This document shows positions 11,000 to 24,800 of a stretch of 64,000 nucleotides of DNA, piece by piece. This DNA comes from Acridotheres tristis (lineage: Eukaryota > Chordata > Aves > Passeriformes > Sturnidae), in NCBI GenBank assembly GCA_037013685.1, contig CM072891.1, forward strand, positions 9,090,501 through 9,154,500, in the 5' to 3' direction. A model generated the notes under the pieces. The model saw only the letters and a list, made by a program, of their open reading frames with translations, had not been told where the DNA came from and made no database searches. A program made the translations under genes and the position numbers. Position 1 is the stretch's first letter, and each line of letters starts with the position of its first letter.

Positions 11000-13900
11000 T
11001 TAAAATAAAAGTAATATACTTTATTATAAAGCATTTATACAGTAATTACAAAGGCTGACTGCTCCTGCACAGTACACCAAAGCTTTGACTACAAATTTAA
11101 AAATAGAACATAAAAAGAATGAACACAAAAAAGTTTATATCAAATCTGAACTACAAGGGGAAAAATACATGTGGAGAAGCTGCAGGAAACTTTTTTAAAA
11201 TACACAATTACATTTCTATAAAAATATATGTTGTCTTGTAATCTGGAGAAGTTAAGGGTTTTTTCAGGCTCAGCTGTCAGTGGAATCTTAGTCATGGAAA
11301 GAAAGATCCTTAGACAGCTTGGGATTCAAAGTTTGTGTCTTCCTAACATATGACACAGGAGAAAAGGAGGGAAAGTAAAGCAGCTGAACCCAAGTGACGA
11401 ATTTACATAGAAACTCACCCCCTCAGAAATCAAACATGATTTGTAGACTTGCTTCTCTGTCTCTTTAAAGCTTTATAAACTCCCAGACGTACATCAGAAG
11501 ATAAAGCAGGGAGAAAGTTTGTGTGGGAAAATGGGTATTAGAATAAGGTTTGGTTTCTGGTAAGCACTGGACTAAATGTGGCATTGTATGAAAGCAGACA
11601 AGACTCCTATGGCTGTAGTCCTTCCTACTCCCATTTCTTTAAAATACAGCATGTATCTATAGGAACCTTCTAGTCTGCTGCCTGAAAGAGAATTAAGAAG
11701 TGTGTAACTGCTGAGAGTGAGAAAGCTCACATTTGTAATTGAAGAAACACTTTTTTGAAAAGAGTTGATTTTAATCTAAGCTTGTTGTGATGATAAAAAC
11801 GACCAAAAGCCTCAGTTTGATAAATCAGAGAGTATTTTTAGTTAATTTGGACTTTGTCTACAATGGGAGCTACCTTTAAGCTTTTGAATTTCTATCTTTG
11901 CCCTGCCTTTAAGCAGCTACATCCCTACCTGTTTCTAGCCAGCAAAATGCCATGGTCCAGCACAGCTGAGTGAAATTCTGTAGACCTTCAACTTACAGAG
12001 CCAAGTTCTCTCTGATACTATCACCTGTATCAGTAAAAGAACAAACATCAAATAAATTAAAAATGCAGAGTGGTTCTTGCAGCTAGACTGCAAAACACCT
12101 GCAGCTATATCAGATATGCATCACAAGTGCATGCATCTATCTAGTAATGACATACACACACAGTCTTAGAAAACTCAGATGCTATCCCATGCAGATCACA
12201 AACCTGAAAGACTGAATCTATCGGTAAAGGGCAGGCAGAAGCACAGGCAGAAGTACATGATCAGGGCAAATGTGACCTGTCACTGCATCTCTGTGATGCC
12301 CAGGGCTGGCATCAAGACTCAAGCAGGTAATGATTTGAAATACAGCCATCTGACTATGGGGTGTATGACCACCTGAAGCCTGATCTTGCACTGTAAAAGG
12401 CAAATCTACTAGTACACATTCACAGAATTGCAGTCTATAAATATTATATTTGTTCCCATATAAAAGACCTAAAGCAAAGAGACACCTTGTTCAAATTAAT
12501 GACTTTCTACTATCTTCTTTCTAAATTAGCAGCAAACCCTTACATTAAACGGGGATCAATCAATAGGCCTTTAAACGATGGAAAATAATGAGAATGGAGT
12601 TTTAAAACAGACTTATCAACATAACATTGATAATAATTTTGTTTTGGGTGGGATTTTTAAAATCTTACTGGGATAACACAAACTTAAATTAACACTGTGC
12701 TATGCTGCAGTAAAGAGCCACTCAAATTATTTTCTCCCCACAAAGAGTAGGAACATAACTCATTCCAGATTAGACAATTTCCATTTAAATGCTTTGCCCA
12801 CAGATACTGGGGGTTGGTTGTTTAGGTTTTGGTTTTCTTATTTTTTTAAAAAACAATTCTCTGCCAACTTTTAACAGCAGGCAAGTTCTAATTCAAATGC
12901 AGGATCAATTCCAAACTCCTACTGTAAGCCAGTGGGTAGAAGGCTTGGTTTGCTTGTTTGTCTTTTAAGATGACACTTGGAGGAGCTGTTTTCCTTACTA
13001 CCATGCCAGAAAAGAAGTCTTCTGGTGGCTGCTAGCAATTTGGAAGTATGCTCAGAAACATTCCAACTTGATGCCACTTACTTGGCACATTTACCTGATC
13101 GTGGTCAGTGCTGCTAACCCACAGCTGTTATAGAAGTTATCCTCAGAAAAGCCCTCTTCTGATTTTCTTGCAGCGACAGACTGTGTCCAGTTTTCCTGTT
13201 CTGTTCTACTTATACTGCAGCAGGGTGGGAGAGAAACAACCAGTACTGGAATCAGCACAAAATATACACAACATTTTTATGCAAGTGTAGAAAACCTCTG
13301 ATTTGTTCTAATCAGCACCCCAATGCTGATTTTGTCCTTGACAAGAGGGAAAATTTTATCAGTGTCCTAAGATAGGGAGAATCAGTGAAAGATCTGGCCT
13401 TTGGAAGACTGTAATAATGCTTGCAGTTGCTTCACCTACTGTTCCTCCTGACATAGTGTGCTAAAGCTTCTGTTCTCTCCAAGGGCCCTAAGATAACGGC
13501 AGACATGCATTTCCTCCAATTCATAAATAAAAAAGACAAAAATCAACACTGAAATCCTTAAGAGGAAGACTGATTTGCTTAAGCTCCTTTTTAAAGGAGC
13601 AGCTTTTAGTTTTTGCAGTTTTTGAAAGATTTTAACAGTTCATTGCTTCTTGGTTAGTAAACAAGATCCATTCAATGTAGGAACACGGAACAATCATCCA
13701 AATGCTGAAGGGAGCCCCAGTTTTGACAGGAATGAAAAATATAATCTTCACAGAAAATTGAACACTTACAGGTCAAAGTGTCAACTTTGCAAAGAGTGCA
13801 ATCCTTAATGATGTTCCTACTGATTTTGTTGGGAGTAGCAACTGTTTCTGCTGTTCAGAAAAACCATTCTATGCAAAAGCATAGATACATCAAAGAAAAC

Positions 13901-15612
13901 ATCATACAGTACACAGCCTCCCAAACAAAAAAGTGAAGCCATCATGGTTGCATAAAACTACAGGGCAACAGGACTGACAAATGACATGCTGGAGTTATAG
14001 CCTCTTTCTATAGTTAACCAGGAATTTATCTAGCAGCTGGAAGGGTCAAGATTAAAAAAAAAAAAAAAAATCTGCCAGTCAGGCACACTCTGTAGCTCAC
14101 ATACAACAACATCTCTTGGATCCCTGCTGGGGAAGGCAGGAGCAATCAGCTCCCTCAGTACGGTCTGGTCTGACACACTGCCAGCATTTGAGAAGCTGGG
14201 GATGGGATCAGTGCTGCTCCTAAGGACTGGATGGAGGAGGGAGCTGGGCAGCTGGGCTACAGGATGGCACCAGCTGGCCATGAAGCACAAGTGAATCTCT
14301 GCATCCTCACAAAATAATGATCAACGTGGGCTATAAAGATGTACAGAACAATCCTGTGCGAATCTAACTTCTGTCACCTGGGCCACTTCTTCTTAACTCT
14401 CTCTTACCAGCAGCTTTTGGTGGCTAGACTTTCTGGGCTACTAGCTTGTGTCAGTTCTGAAGGAAGAGTCAGCCTTTCATCAAAGAGCACAGCTCACAGC
14501 AGGACAACCCAGCAGACAGCACTGCCCAGCCACTGGTGTGCAGACAGGTGACAAGCTTCTCCTGTACATACTGCCTGACAGCAACTGTCAGGGAAACCAG
14601 GGCCTTGCCATAAAAACTTGATGATGGCCATTTCAAGGAGTAAATGAGGGCTGCTACAAGACAAGAGGATCTTGAGACGTAAAAACATTCACAGAGGGAT
14701 CACTGCTGGAGATGAGAGTCCATTCCTCTCATTTCTGAGGTGCACACAATCCAGCACACAAGAAGATCCTTGCTCCCATTTATGTAAATTCAAACCCACC
14801 AATTTTCATTTCAAATTGTACTTGTGAAGCCCAGACTCCTTTAAGTTAGTCAAAAGCTGACTATTCTGTTTTCAAGATGAGACAACCTGCAAGGCCTGTG
14901 GCTACACTTAATCCCACAGAATACTTTTATATCCATTGCTACATTCTTAATGCCATAAGATAACTGACTTCAGGCTTCTGTTTGAAAACTAACACTTCCT
15001 CTCAAAAGGAAGAAAAGTGTCTTGCTCATCCCACTTTTCATTTTTGTGAAACAGGTCAAAAGTGCACACCATCTTGCCACAAAACTTGTTGGCTGCCTGA
15101 ATAACTGCTCAGAAAGAAAGGCAGGAAAGCATAAAAGGAAGAAGAACTTGCTGAGAAAGGAAACAACTAGAAATCACCAGTGTCACAGTAACTAGATACG
15201 CTTAGCTCAGAGTAGAGCTTCGTTCTCTGCTCCAGTCTGGAAACTTTTATATCCAAGCATCCCACTACCACGATTCCTGACAAGAACAAAAGGAAAGGTC
15301 TGACTGACCTGAGAGAACTTACTTCCACTGCAGGTGACATTGTTCTATTATGTACCTCAGATATAATTATAAATAGAATAGAAATCTTATTAGTCTTAAA
15401 AAAAAAAATCCAAGTTGAAACAAATCTTGTTATCCACCATTCTGGCTTGGTCAGTACTGGCAAGATGAAGTGGAACATGTGGCATGAGGAAATGGCAGCA
15501 CTGAAACCAAAACCTGATGGTTCAGGTAAGAAAAGTGCAAGCAAAAAATAGTGGGACCACCAAGAGGGAGGTTGGGTCCAGCCTTGCTACTCCCTCCACG
15601 TCTGGTCTGCTG
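11000..15612 (-). other. MIDEAS: MIDEAS 3' UTR (predicted)
   Basis: About 4.6 kb from the stop to the candidate poly(A) signal. MIDEAS in mammals also has a multi-kilobase 3' UTR. Short open frames here have no recognisable domain. A poly(A) run of 17 on the plus strand begins about 14054. No microRNA sites were assessed. Confidence 0.6.
11020..11025 (-). promoter_or_regulatory. MIDEAS: Candidate MIDEAS poly(A) signal (AATAAA)
   Basis: The plus strand reads TTTATT, so AATAAA on the minus strand. It is the only canonical hexamer I find between the MIDEAS stop (15613) and this point, so the 3' UTR would be about 4.6 kb, ending near 11000. Confidence 0.5.
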
Positions 15613-15820
15613 CTATATTTCTCCATCTTCATCCGAGCTGGCGCTGCTGCTCCCGCTGCTGCTGCTGCTCCCAGTGTCACTGCTCTCTTCCCGCTGGGCC
15701 TGGCTGCGGGCGGCAGCCGCCGCCACCTCCTTCTCCTGCTGCCTCAGCGCCGCCGCCTTCTTCTCCTGCTCCGCATGGCTCTTCATGTGAGCACTGCGGC
15801 TCTTCACCTTGTAGAACACC
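15613..15820 (-). CDS. MIDEAS: MIDEAS last coding exon: second half of C2H2 finger and acidic Ser tail
   Basis: Begins [20 protein letters not shown], supplying the two zinc-binding His residues (1057, 1061), then an Ala-rich helix ([15 protein letters not shown]) and a Ser-rich end finishing SSDEDGEI, stop TAG at 15615-15613. The acceptor cttcctcag precedes 15820. The SSDEDGE end resembles a CK2 target. This tail seems unlike the human one as I recall it. Confidence 0.95.
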
Positions 15821-18800
15821 CTGAGGAAGGCACACATGCACATTAGCAATGGCCTCTCCTATGGCCTCCTTCAACACTTCTCCACAAGGGCTTCTGCTTC
15901 TCCAGCCTCAAGTTCGTGAGCTGCGGAACTCCCTCTGGCACGGCGATAGAGCACCGGGAGCAAACGCCCCTCGGCATGTGGCAGCCTGCAGGGGCTAGCG
16001 GGGGATCCTGAGCGCCCTCAAACCACTCGCTGCATTTCTTACTGCGGCCTCTTCTCAGTCAGCTCTGAACCCAGAGGGGCACTGCTGGTATCTGAATTAT
16101 GCACGTGCTGCTTAACACAACAGGGCCCTGCTTTTCAGGCCTATCCCTGTTCTGCAACAATACAATAAGCATGGAAGCAAATGGTGGCCCAATGCCACTC
16201 CTGAGCCTTGTCCACAGAGCTCGAAATACTTGAGGCTTTTTGCTTCTGACTCTACATTTCTGTGATCTGTTCTTCCACCCTCCACCATTAACTATTTGGA
16301 TTTTGCATCAAGTGCCACAAGTGAAGTTCAGACACCATTAAGAATCCTTGTCTGCTTGTCCTGTTGTTTTAAGAGTAAGCAGCTTACGTAGGGAACTGAA
16401 TTTTCCTGACAGTTATGATCCTGTTGGCAACAAACCTACAAAAACTACTAAAACTGTGCGAGGAAATACAAATATATTTGACATCCACCAAAGAAAGCTG
16501 CAAATTTAACCAGATGAATTATGTACCTACTGGCCTAATAGCTGCTGCTATAACAATAGTAGTATCTCATGTTTCTACAACACTGTTTTTAAGTCTATAC
16601 CATGTTCTTTATATGTGATCTAGCAAATACACAGAAACCTCTTGTTACAAAAATGTAAGCATTACAGAGGGCCAATACAGCAGCTGCTTGAAAGTGCAGC
16701 TTAACACCAAATACTGTATACAGTTGAAATGCAGGTTGTATCTCATGCCATCTGAGGAAAAACAAGCCTTAGTTTTAGTATTAGTGAGGCTGTAGTTGAT
16801 TAAAATTATTGCAAATGTCTATGGCTTACATAGAACGACAGAAGGCTCCATCAACAGGAGATGCCCTACTGTGATTCTCTGACTACTTCTGGAAGCAGAG
16901 TTGGTCTTACCTGCCACATTTTTTACATGGAAATGTGTTTTCTGTATTTTGTGTTTTACTGGTAGCATCTGATTTTATCTTCTGTTTCCTCTTCTTCCTC
17001 TGCACTGGAGCAGTAATGGGCTTTCGAGGCTTCACTGTTGTCTCCCTTGGCTTCCTCCCGATTCTGCCCATGACAGTTGCCTCATGATTCCTCATATTGG
17101 TGTTGCTGGCCTTTGCAAAGAGGAGAAGAGTTAAGGCAAAGTAACACTTAAACCCACCAGCAGAAGGAAGACAGTGGCAGAGCTCCTGTGCTTCACTCAT
17201 TCCAGACAAAGATTTTATTTAATGACAAAATCTTCAGGCTATTTAAGGAAATTTCTCAACATGGCTCTCTGTGTCCACCAGCCACAAAGAATACATTGCA
17301 TTTTTCCACCTTACACATCCCAGTTCTCCCATCACAGCACACAGTCTGACTAATAGTAACACTCTGAGCTACCTCAGCCCAATCTCTTGCTCCAGAAAAA
17401 GTTAGACATGGAAACTTTCTGCACCTGGAACTGCCTGCCTGTTTTCTAAACTATTTGCAGAGTGAAGGTGGCATAGAAAGCACAATATGCACAATGCAGC
17501 ACTTACTATTACACCATCCTGTAGTGTCTGTTCATCTTTCAGAGCATCAGCACTCCTCTTTCTGTTATCCAACCCTTCCTCTGCCTCCTCTTCTTCCTCT
17601 TCTTCCTCCTCCTCCTCCACACGCCCCTGTTCCTCACTGAAGATGTCCCTTCTGAGAGGAAGAACACGTGCAAACCTATGGGAACTCTTCACCAGAAGAT
17701 AAAGGAACTGTTAATTTTGATGTCTGTAAGTAAATGACATATGTGACACAGGACACAAATTTGTGAGTCTGGACCCCTGTAGAGAAGCCAGATTGTTTGT
17801 GCTTTTGATTTGACCCATAAAAGAGACAACACACAAGACTTCACACCACAGCCCAAAAGACGTGAGAGAAATTTAGGAAATTACTTACCTTGATGTCAAC
17901 TTCAGCTTCATCTTTCATAGATCTCTCATTAGCACCATCAATGTCCCCAAAGATTAAGGTCCCATTCCGACCAATTTTCACCTGTTTTTTGTATGTGTAG
18001 TAGAATTCCACACACTGAGCCACTGTTTTGGTTTTTATCTGTTGTTAAAAAACATGAAAATCCAATGGATTACATGATATTTAAAAGACTTATAAATAAT
18101 TACTAGGAGTGCAATAAATACACTTTGTATTTTCTTTCCTTAGTAGTCTCCATTCCAGCACAGCTCCTGTTCTAGCCTTCCTTTTCTGTGTCATATTCAC
18201 CTGTCTGCCCCACCCCACAACCTATCCCCTACTGCCACTGTTATTCACTGAGAACTAGAGGACAAACTTTCCAAAGAACAGCTGGTTAATGTAAAGGTGA
18301 CAGAACCTGGAACTTTGTAAGCTTAATGCACCTCTTAGCATCTGAAATGTTCCAGTTGAGCTATCAGGCTTGACAGCAGCCTCTCAGTTTTATGGGGGAG
18401 CTTTATTTTGCAGCAGCACTTCAGAGAAGACCAGACCAGAATACCAATCCAAAAATGGAAGTGGAAGGTTTGCAGCCCTTTCCTGTTTTGGCCACGTGCA
18501 TTTTGTAGGCATATAGTGGTAGAAAATTATCAGCACAGACTTGTGACCATCTATGTATTCTGCATCAGTGATTTTTCTGAAATGTTTGGAATATATTCTT
18601 AGCTTCTGAGCTTTTGCAGTTTAAATGCCTTTGGGGTATTTATTCAGTAAGCTCCTGTTTTTGCACTCTCCTTCAGTGATTTCCCCCTCGTTGACATGTC
18701 ATACCTCATCAAAATATGGGAGTGATCATTTTTACTATCATTGTCATAACACTGGAGATCTAAAGGATGCATCATTCTCATATCCTTCTTTGTCCTCTCC

Positions 18801-21800
18801 ATCAGTGGCAAAAATTTGTTTCTTTTTAGTTTTATCATAATTTAAGCTAAACATTGACAGTGCTCTATAAATGTATTCTGCAGAGGAGATATCTGCAGCA
18901 TGGACTAATGGAAGTAATGCAGTTTAAGTACCAGGGTTAAGTAAACAACAACAGAAAAACAAATAGTATTGCTCTAGCTTTTTGGTGAGATTTTATGCTG
19001 TGCTGGATGCTGAAATTTCTCTGAAATCTTTTGAGTGCAGACCTAATGCTTAAAACTGAGGTTTCAGAAAAATCAAGATTGAGCTTCCTGTATTAAATGT
19101 TCAACAAACATGTAAAAATGTATCACAGAAAAAACCACAACCAAACAAGAGTAACTTACAAGCTTTTGGACCAAGAAGAAGTCTTTCTTGTAGATTGCAA
19201 TGCCTTTGTTGAATAGCTTTTTTTCGGCAACCTTCCACTTGTCTGATCCTGTAGATAGAAGTAAGTTATCATGGAAGCCCACAAAATTTCACATGTTTAC
19301 TCTTCTATGTACCTTTTCTTCATGTTTGCCTTAAATAAGACCAATACACACATGTGCAGGTGCAGTGTGTCTCCTCTAACCTACTAGAGCAGAACTGCAG
19401 ACTGCTGTTAACTCCTCCCTTACTGCTCCACCTCAGCTCTCCTCTCAGCACTTCCTTTGTGTTAAGATCTAGTGCTCTCACCACGGGTTAACTCAGCTCA
19501 GCTTGCAAAAACCACTCAGTTAGATGAACTAAGATGTTGCCCAAGCAAGGTGACATGACACACTTTGTGGTGGCCCAGTCATAACATTTTATAGTAGGGA
19601 AATGGTGGGGCAGGAGAACTGGATCTTCTCTTTTAGCAGCAATGTGTACTTGAAGATTTACTACATCTCTAGTATTCCTCAAATATTCCTTGCCTCTAAT
19701 AATAAACACATTTTTGAATCCCTTCCTTCCTTATAGATATTATTCAAACATATATTCAAATATAGATAATATTTGCCAACAACTACAGTAGGAATGTGTA
19801 ACAATGAAGAAATGTAATTTCTATGCTTTGTGGCACCAGCCCTTAGATGTCTCTCTACCACTTTATATCAGGTCTTTCAGGTGACTTAGGTCACTCCAGT
19901 CTACTGAAGTCAGTGTCACACAGCTGACTATTTTCTAATTAGGTGCAAGACTACAAAGGCAGTTTATGGCATTTAAATTTTGCAGAAATACTCACAGGTA
20001 TCCACAGTTTGCTGAGGCTTCTTCAGCAAGCTTGAAAACTATTCCCCATAAAACCCCTGCTTAACTCCACCCTGGAAACTCATGTTAGAGAGGCTATGAT
20101 GCTAAGGTTACCACAACCTTTCTTGTACATACTGGCTACCTTTCTACATTCTCTGTGGCTTAGTGCAAGGGATTACCTACCCTTTTCCCCATAAAGAAAA
20201 TCAGAACTCGTACCTATCCCAATACAGATGCACATGTTCAGAAGGATGCAGTGTTTCTTACATTTTAAGTGCCATAATTTGTACAAGCAAAATTTCTGGC
20301 AAGCCATCATTTGAATTACAAGAGAGGACTACTCTTTCAATCTCGTGTAATACAATAGAGTACTCCAAAAAAATCAGAAAAGGATAGAAAAATTCCTGTA
20401 TGATAAGCAGGCAGCACAGAGTTGTTCTGGTTAACAAACCTGTGTAGTGATAATCTGCCAAACGGTGGGTAGGTGGTCGCACTGGCTTCTTCAACAGCAG
20501 TTTGGTCAGAGCTCCCTTGGATAAACACAAGTAAAATAATTAATTTAATGTTTGGAGTATTAAAAACAAAGATCAATCAGACAATTGTTAATCCCCTCTT
20601 TTCTGTGGCAAGCTAACAGAAAAGAACCTGAGCACAGTTAACCGCTAGGGACAACTTTAAAAATCACATTCTCAACTACCTACCTAATCTTGGGTACCAT
20701 AAGCAAGTGGTACATTCTTGGCACCTCTTCACATCTGTGAATTGACCAGGGTACTGGGAGAGAGCTAATTCCATAGACAGAGACCTTGCAAAAACTTCCT
20801 CTCGTTAACCAAAGGCCTATTACACACACATCCAAAAATGCTGCCCTAAATGATACCTGTCTTACACATCCAAGTAATTGTAATCTGATCTCACTTGACT
20901 AAGCAAGATTTCAAAATAAAACAGCAGTCATGTGACTGAAAGATTACACACAGAAAAACCCCACCTCTCAAGCTGCTTTTCAGTTTTCATTTAAACCAGA
21001 AAAGCTTTCAAATTTTGTAGGAAGGAGACAACGGAATCTTTCTTCTACTGGCAGTTTAAACCACCTGAACAATGAGCTCCTGCTGCCAGAGGCAGTCCTG
21101 CTCCTCCCTAATGCCAACAACGGCATTCACAATGATGAGCTGGCAGAAACCTAACACATACACACAAAAACTACTTTCTGTTTGATCTCTTCTCCGATGC
21201 AAGTCCATGCAGTCTCACAAGTGTCAATGCCAGGGGATGGGAAACAAGCAAAGAGGCAAAAGTGTGAGATACTCCTGACCACAGCCCTGATTTATGCCAG
21301 GTTAAATCAGTCATAGAATATAAAAGCTTTGCTGTTTGCTCTGCTTTGCTTTTTGATATTACCTCCCAGGGGTGTCAAAGGGAAATAATGAAAGTGTATC
21401 ACGTCTTACAATACTGATATAAAACTAGCACAGCTGCTCTACAGACACAGATAGAGAAGTCAAATGGATCTACTAAAACAAAGAGGTGCAAGACACTGCC
21501 CTCTGACTCAGCTTTCAGCCCCAGACTCTTCTTTTTCTTTTCTACATAGCAACCTTTCCAGAAGACAACATCTAAGATTCATTTAGCAGTCTCGGCTCAC
21601 TTGCCCTGATAGATTGTCAGTGTGTTTGTTAAAAAACCAAACATGTCCAAGTTGGAAATATAAAAGATAGTAAGTGCACATGGCACTGTACATCTGTCAG
21701 AACCCGCTTTAGGGACATCCAAGAGACACCAAACAGTGGGAACCAGATGCATTGAAAGGAATTTGCAAGGCTCTCCTCTCAGGAATGAGAGGTTACCTGA

Positions 21801-24800
21801 CCTTCCTTAACATCTTCGACCACATGGAGGTGAACAGCTGGGCACACTCACCAGAATGCTTCCCTTTTCTTCATGTAAGAAATGCAACGCCAGCTCCTGG
21901 TTGGTTCCAGCCCCAGGGAAAATGCTTGAACAGGCAGCAGCTAGCAAGTTTTCCACTATTTCCACAGGAGTACCAAAACAATTCAGAAAAGAAGATTAAA
22001 ATGAAGTTTCCTACAGGGTTAGCATGATTAATTACCTCTTTTGAAGGAGGAACAGACTTAACAGAAAGTAAAACTCAGAGAAGCTCAATGTCATTGCAAA
22101 TTTATCTGGGTCAAATTTAGACCCCAGAACTCATTAGACCACTAGGTCATGCAGCACTATTTACACATGGAGTTTCTTGCAAATCTCCTCCCTCCTCTAA
22201 TGTCTTCCCACCTCCCTTTGCCTCTGACATTTCTTGAATCCACCTTTATATCGTGAATTTCCATTTCACAAAACCCTTTTTAATCTCTCATTCAAAATAT
22301 TTCTTTCAAGCTTGCCCACTTCCTCTTCCCTTCAGGATTTACACAGGCCACAACCCACATGCAACAAAAGCAGACAGTTCCCCAAGTCTGCTACTAGCTA
22401 CCACAACTCCTGCTTCCTCATCCTGACTTGGTCTACAGCTTGATTTTTTCAAAATCCTACTACGTCTAGAACATCTCTCAAAAATACAGGAGTTGAGTGT
22501 GTGTGGTTTTCAAATGTTAACAAAACCAAGGAAGCTTCACTGAGCAAAAGGCTGTTCTTGGCCTGACAGAAGCAATGGTCCCTTCTTTTTATGATTAAAA
22601 GAACCAATCCTACCAACCTCCCCTTGCCCCACACATGCAATCTGATAAACAAGTTTTGCTCCTAAAACTGTTTTCAAGACCCTCAAACATGTCACTTGAA
22701 TGGCAGCTCTAAAAGATTTTTAATTATGCCTACTGTAGGTATGTGGTTATCCCTACAACCACCGTGACAACTCCGCCCTCTTTAACAGCCTGCCATCTTC
22801 TTACCATTCTCTTGGGTGACTTTGTTGGTTTCCAAATCACCCCACGGTTGCCACACCAGCTCTGCTTTATGTTCATCAGCTTCTGCCAGAGATCTGTCTT
22901 GGAGTGATGGGATTTCTGCTTGAAAGCGAGTTCCTACATTTATTCGCCTGCAGAGAAGGGAAAACGTCACAGTCAGGCCATCTTTACAATATCCAGGAAA
23001 TCTCTGTCTCTGCTAGAAACACTAATGTAGCAGCAATCTCATACTTTTACATATGAATTAGCAGACAGATCTAGAAAATTGCTTTTCATTTTGAAACTGA
23101 ATTTGGAATATTACATCTCTGTGCTAGAAAAAGCTGAATTACACCTCGTGCCTGCAATGCCCAAATAAAACTGGAATTCTACCACATGAGTTGACCTGGG
23201 TAGAGTTTGGCCTGCTCTGAGCAGGGACTTGGACCAGATGATCTCCAGAGATCCATTCAAGAAATATTATTCTTCTGTTCCTTTGCTGATGAAGTCCAGA
23301 TTTGAATACATCAAGAGCTCTTGCCTGTAAACACCAACGGTGCTTCTGGGATACCATGGGAGCTGAGTGTGACAACATCCAGAATTGAGGCTGTGAACTG
23401 GGAAGGCAGTTCAAAGCTGATGCACTACAGGTATATTTAAGGCTGCCTGCTTCTGCAGTGACCCCAAGACGTGGATGCAACTGAACTACAAAACCAGTAG
23501 GACACAAGGATCTGTGACAACAGCTGCCTATTGTACCATTTCACAAAGAATTAAGCTTCATTATCACATTTCCTACTTCAAATCACTGCTATTAAATAAC
23601 CTTTCGAGAAGCATTAACAGAAGGTTTGGCAAAGCACAAGCAATTAAGAACACTATATTGGGAAATCACAAGTTAGAGTCAACTTCTGACAAGACTACAA
23701 AGCCAACTAAACATTTTTTCTTCTAGAAAAAAGTGCTTCCTGCCATATTTTCTTCAAGGAAGATATGTCTACATAACTGACCACAACAGTGCTGCCAAAC
23801 AGAATGACACTAGGTTATTAATTTATTGTCATTAGAAGTTAAAATCTATCTACCTGCATAAGCATCTGTTCAGTAAGACTTAAGATGCCAGGAAGACAAC
23901 TCTGCACATAACTCCCTTTTGGCAAAAGGAAATGAACTTGCACTACTAAGTCACCATGGTTTGAAATTTCCAGCAATAAATTTGAAAATTTTCACACACA
24001 ACTAAAATCACAACTAACTTCATGTCATTAAATCCAGCAATTTAGGCAAACAGACACAAGGAAGACAACTGCACCATAGAGGTCAAAGATCAAGACCTGA
24101 GAGGGACACAAAAAATATGTGTTCAAGAAGTTTCCCTGGATTCATGTGAAATGAACCGAGAGGAAAAAGATTAATTAGGCAACTTCCAAAATAAACTTAT
24201 ACGACAATAAATGTGATTATTTCAACGAATGAGCTTGGTCTAGACGAGGTTTGCAAAGGTAACAAGAAAAATCTACATTAATTCACAATTGCAACATTTG
24301 CTTGGGACGGGCTGTTGCCACAAGTGCAGGAAACAGCTTCAAACAAGAAGGCAGAATGGACAAAGGGCGAGAAAAAACAAAATTGTCAGCAAATGCTCCA
24401 GTCCATTTTTAAAATATAAACTGTTTTGGATAGAAGCAAAAGAAGCAGTGTGTTTACCTGGGGAAAGTTTGAGTTAAAATCTCCAATATCTCCTTAAATA
24501 TCTCTTGTTACAGGATATGCTGCAGAGTTAGAGCAGAGATTCCTGACTGCACAGTCAGATGCAGAGCCATGTGGGTGTTTTTATGCCATATGGGTGCTTC
24601 CGTGCCATGCACCTCCATGATTAGGTTTTGCAGGCATTCAATAATTAGGTATAATAATGAACTGGAACTACCTTGCTGTAGTTCTGCAGTACTGAGCTTG
24701 AACTGATAACACTCCAGAGCATGGGCAAAGGCTGTGCAGAGACATTTGCAACTCCGCTCAGGTTTAGCAGGACTGGCACCAAGCCTAAATTCACAATTCC

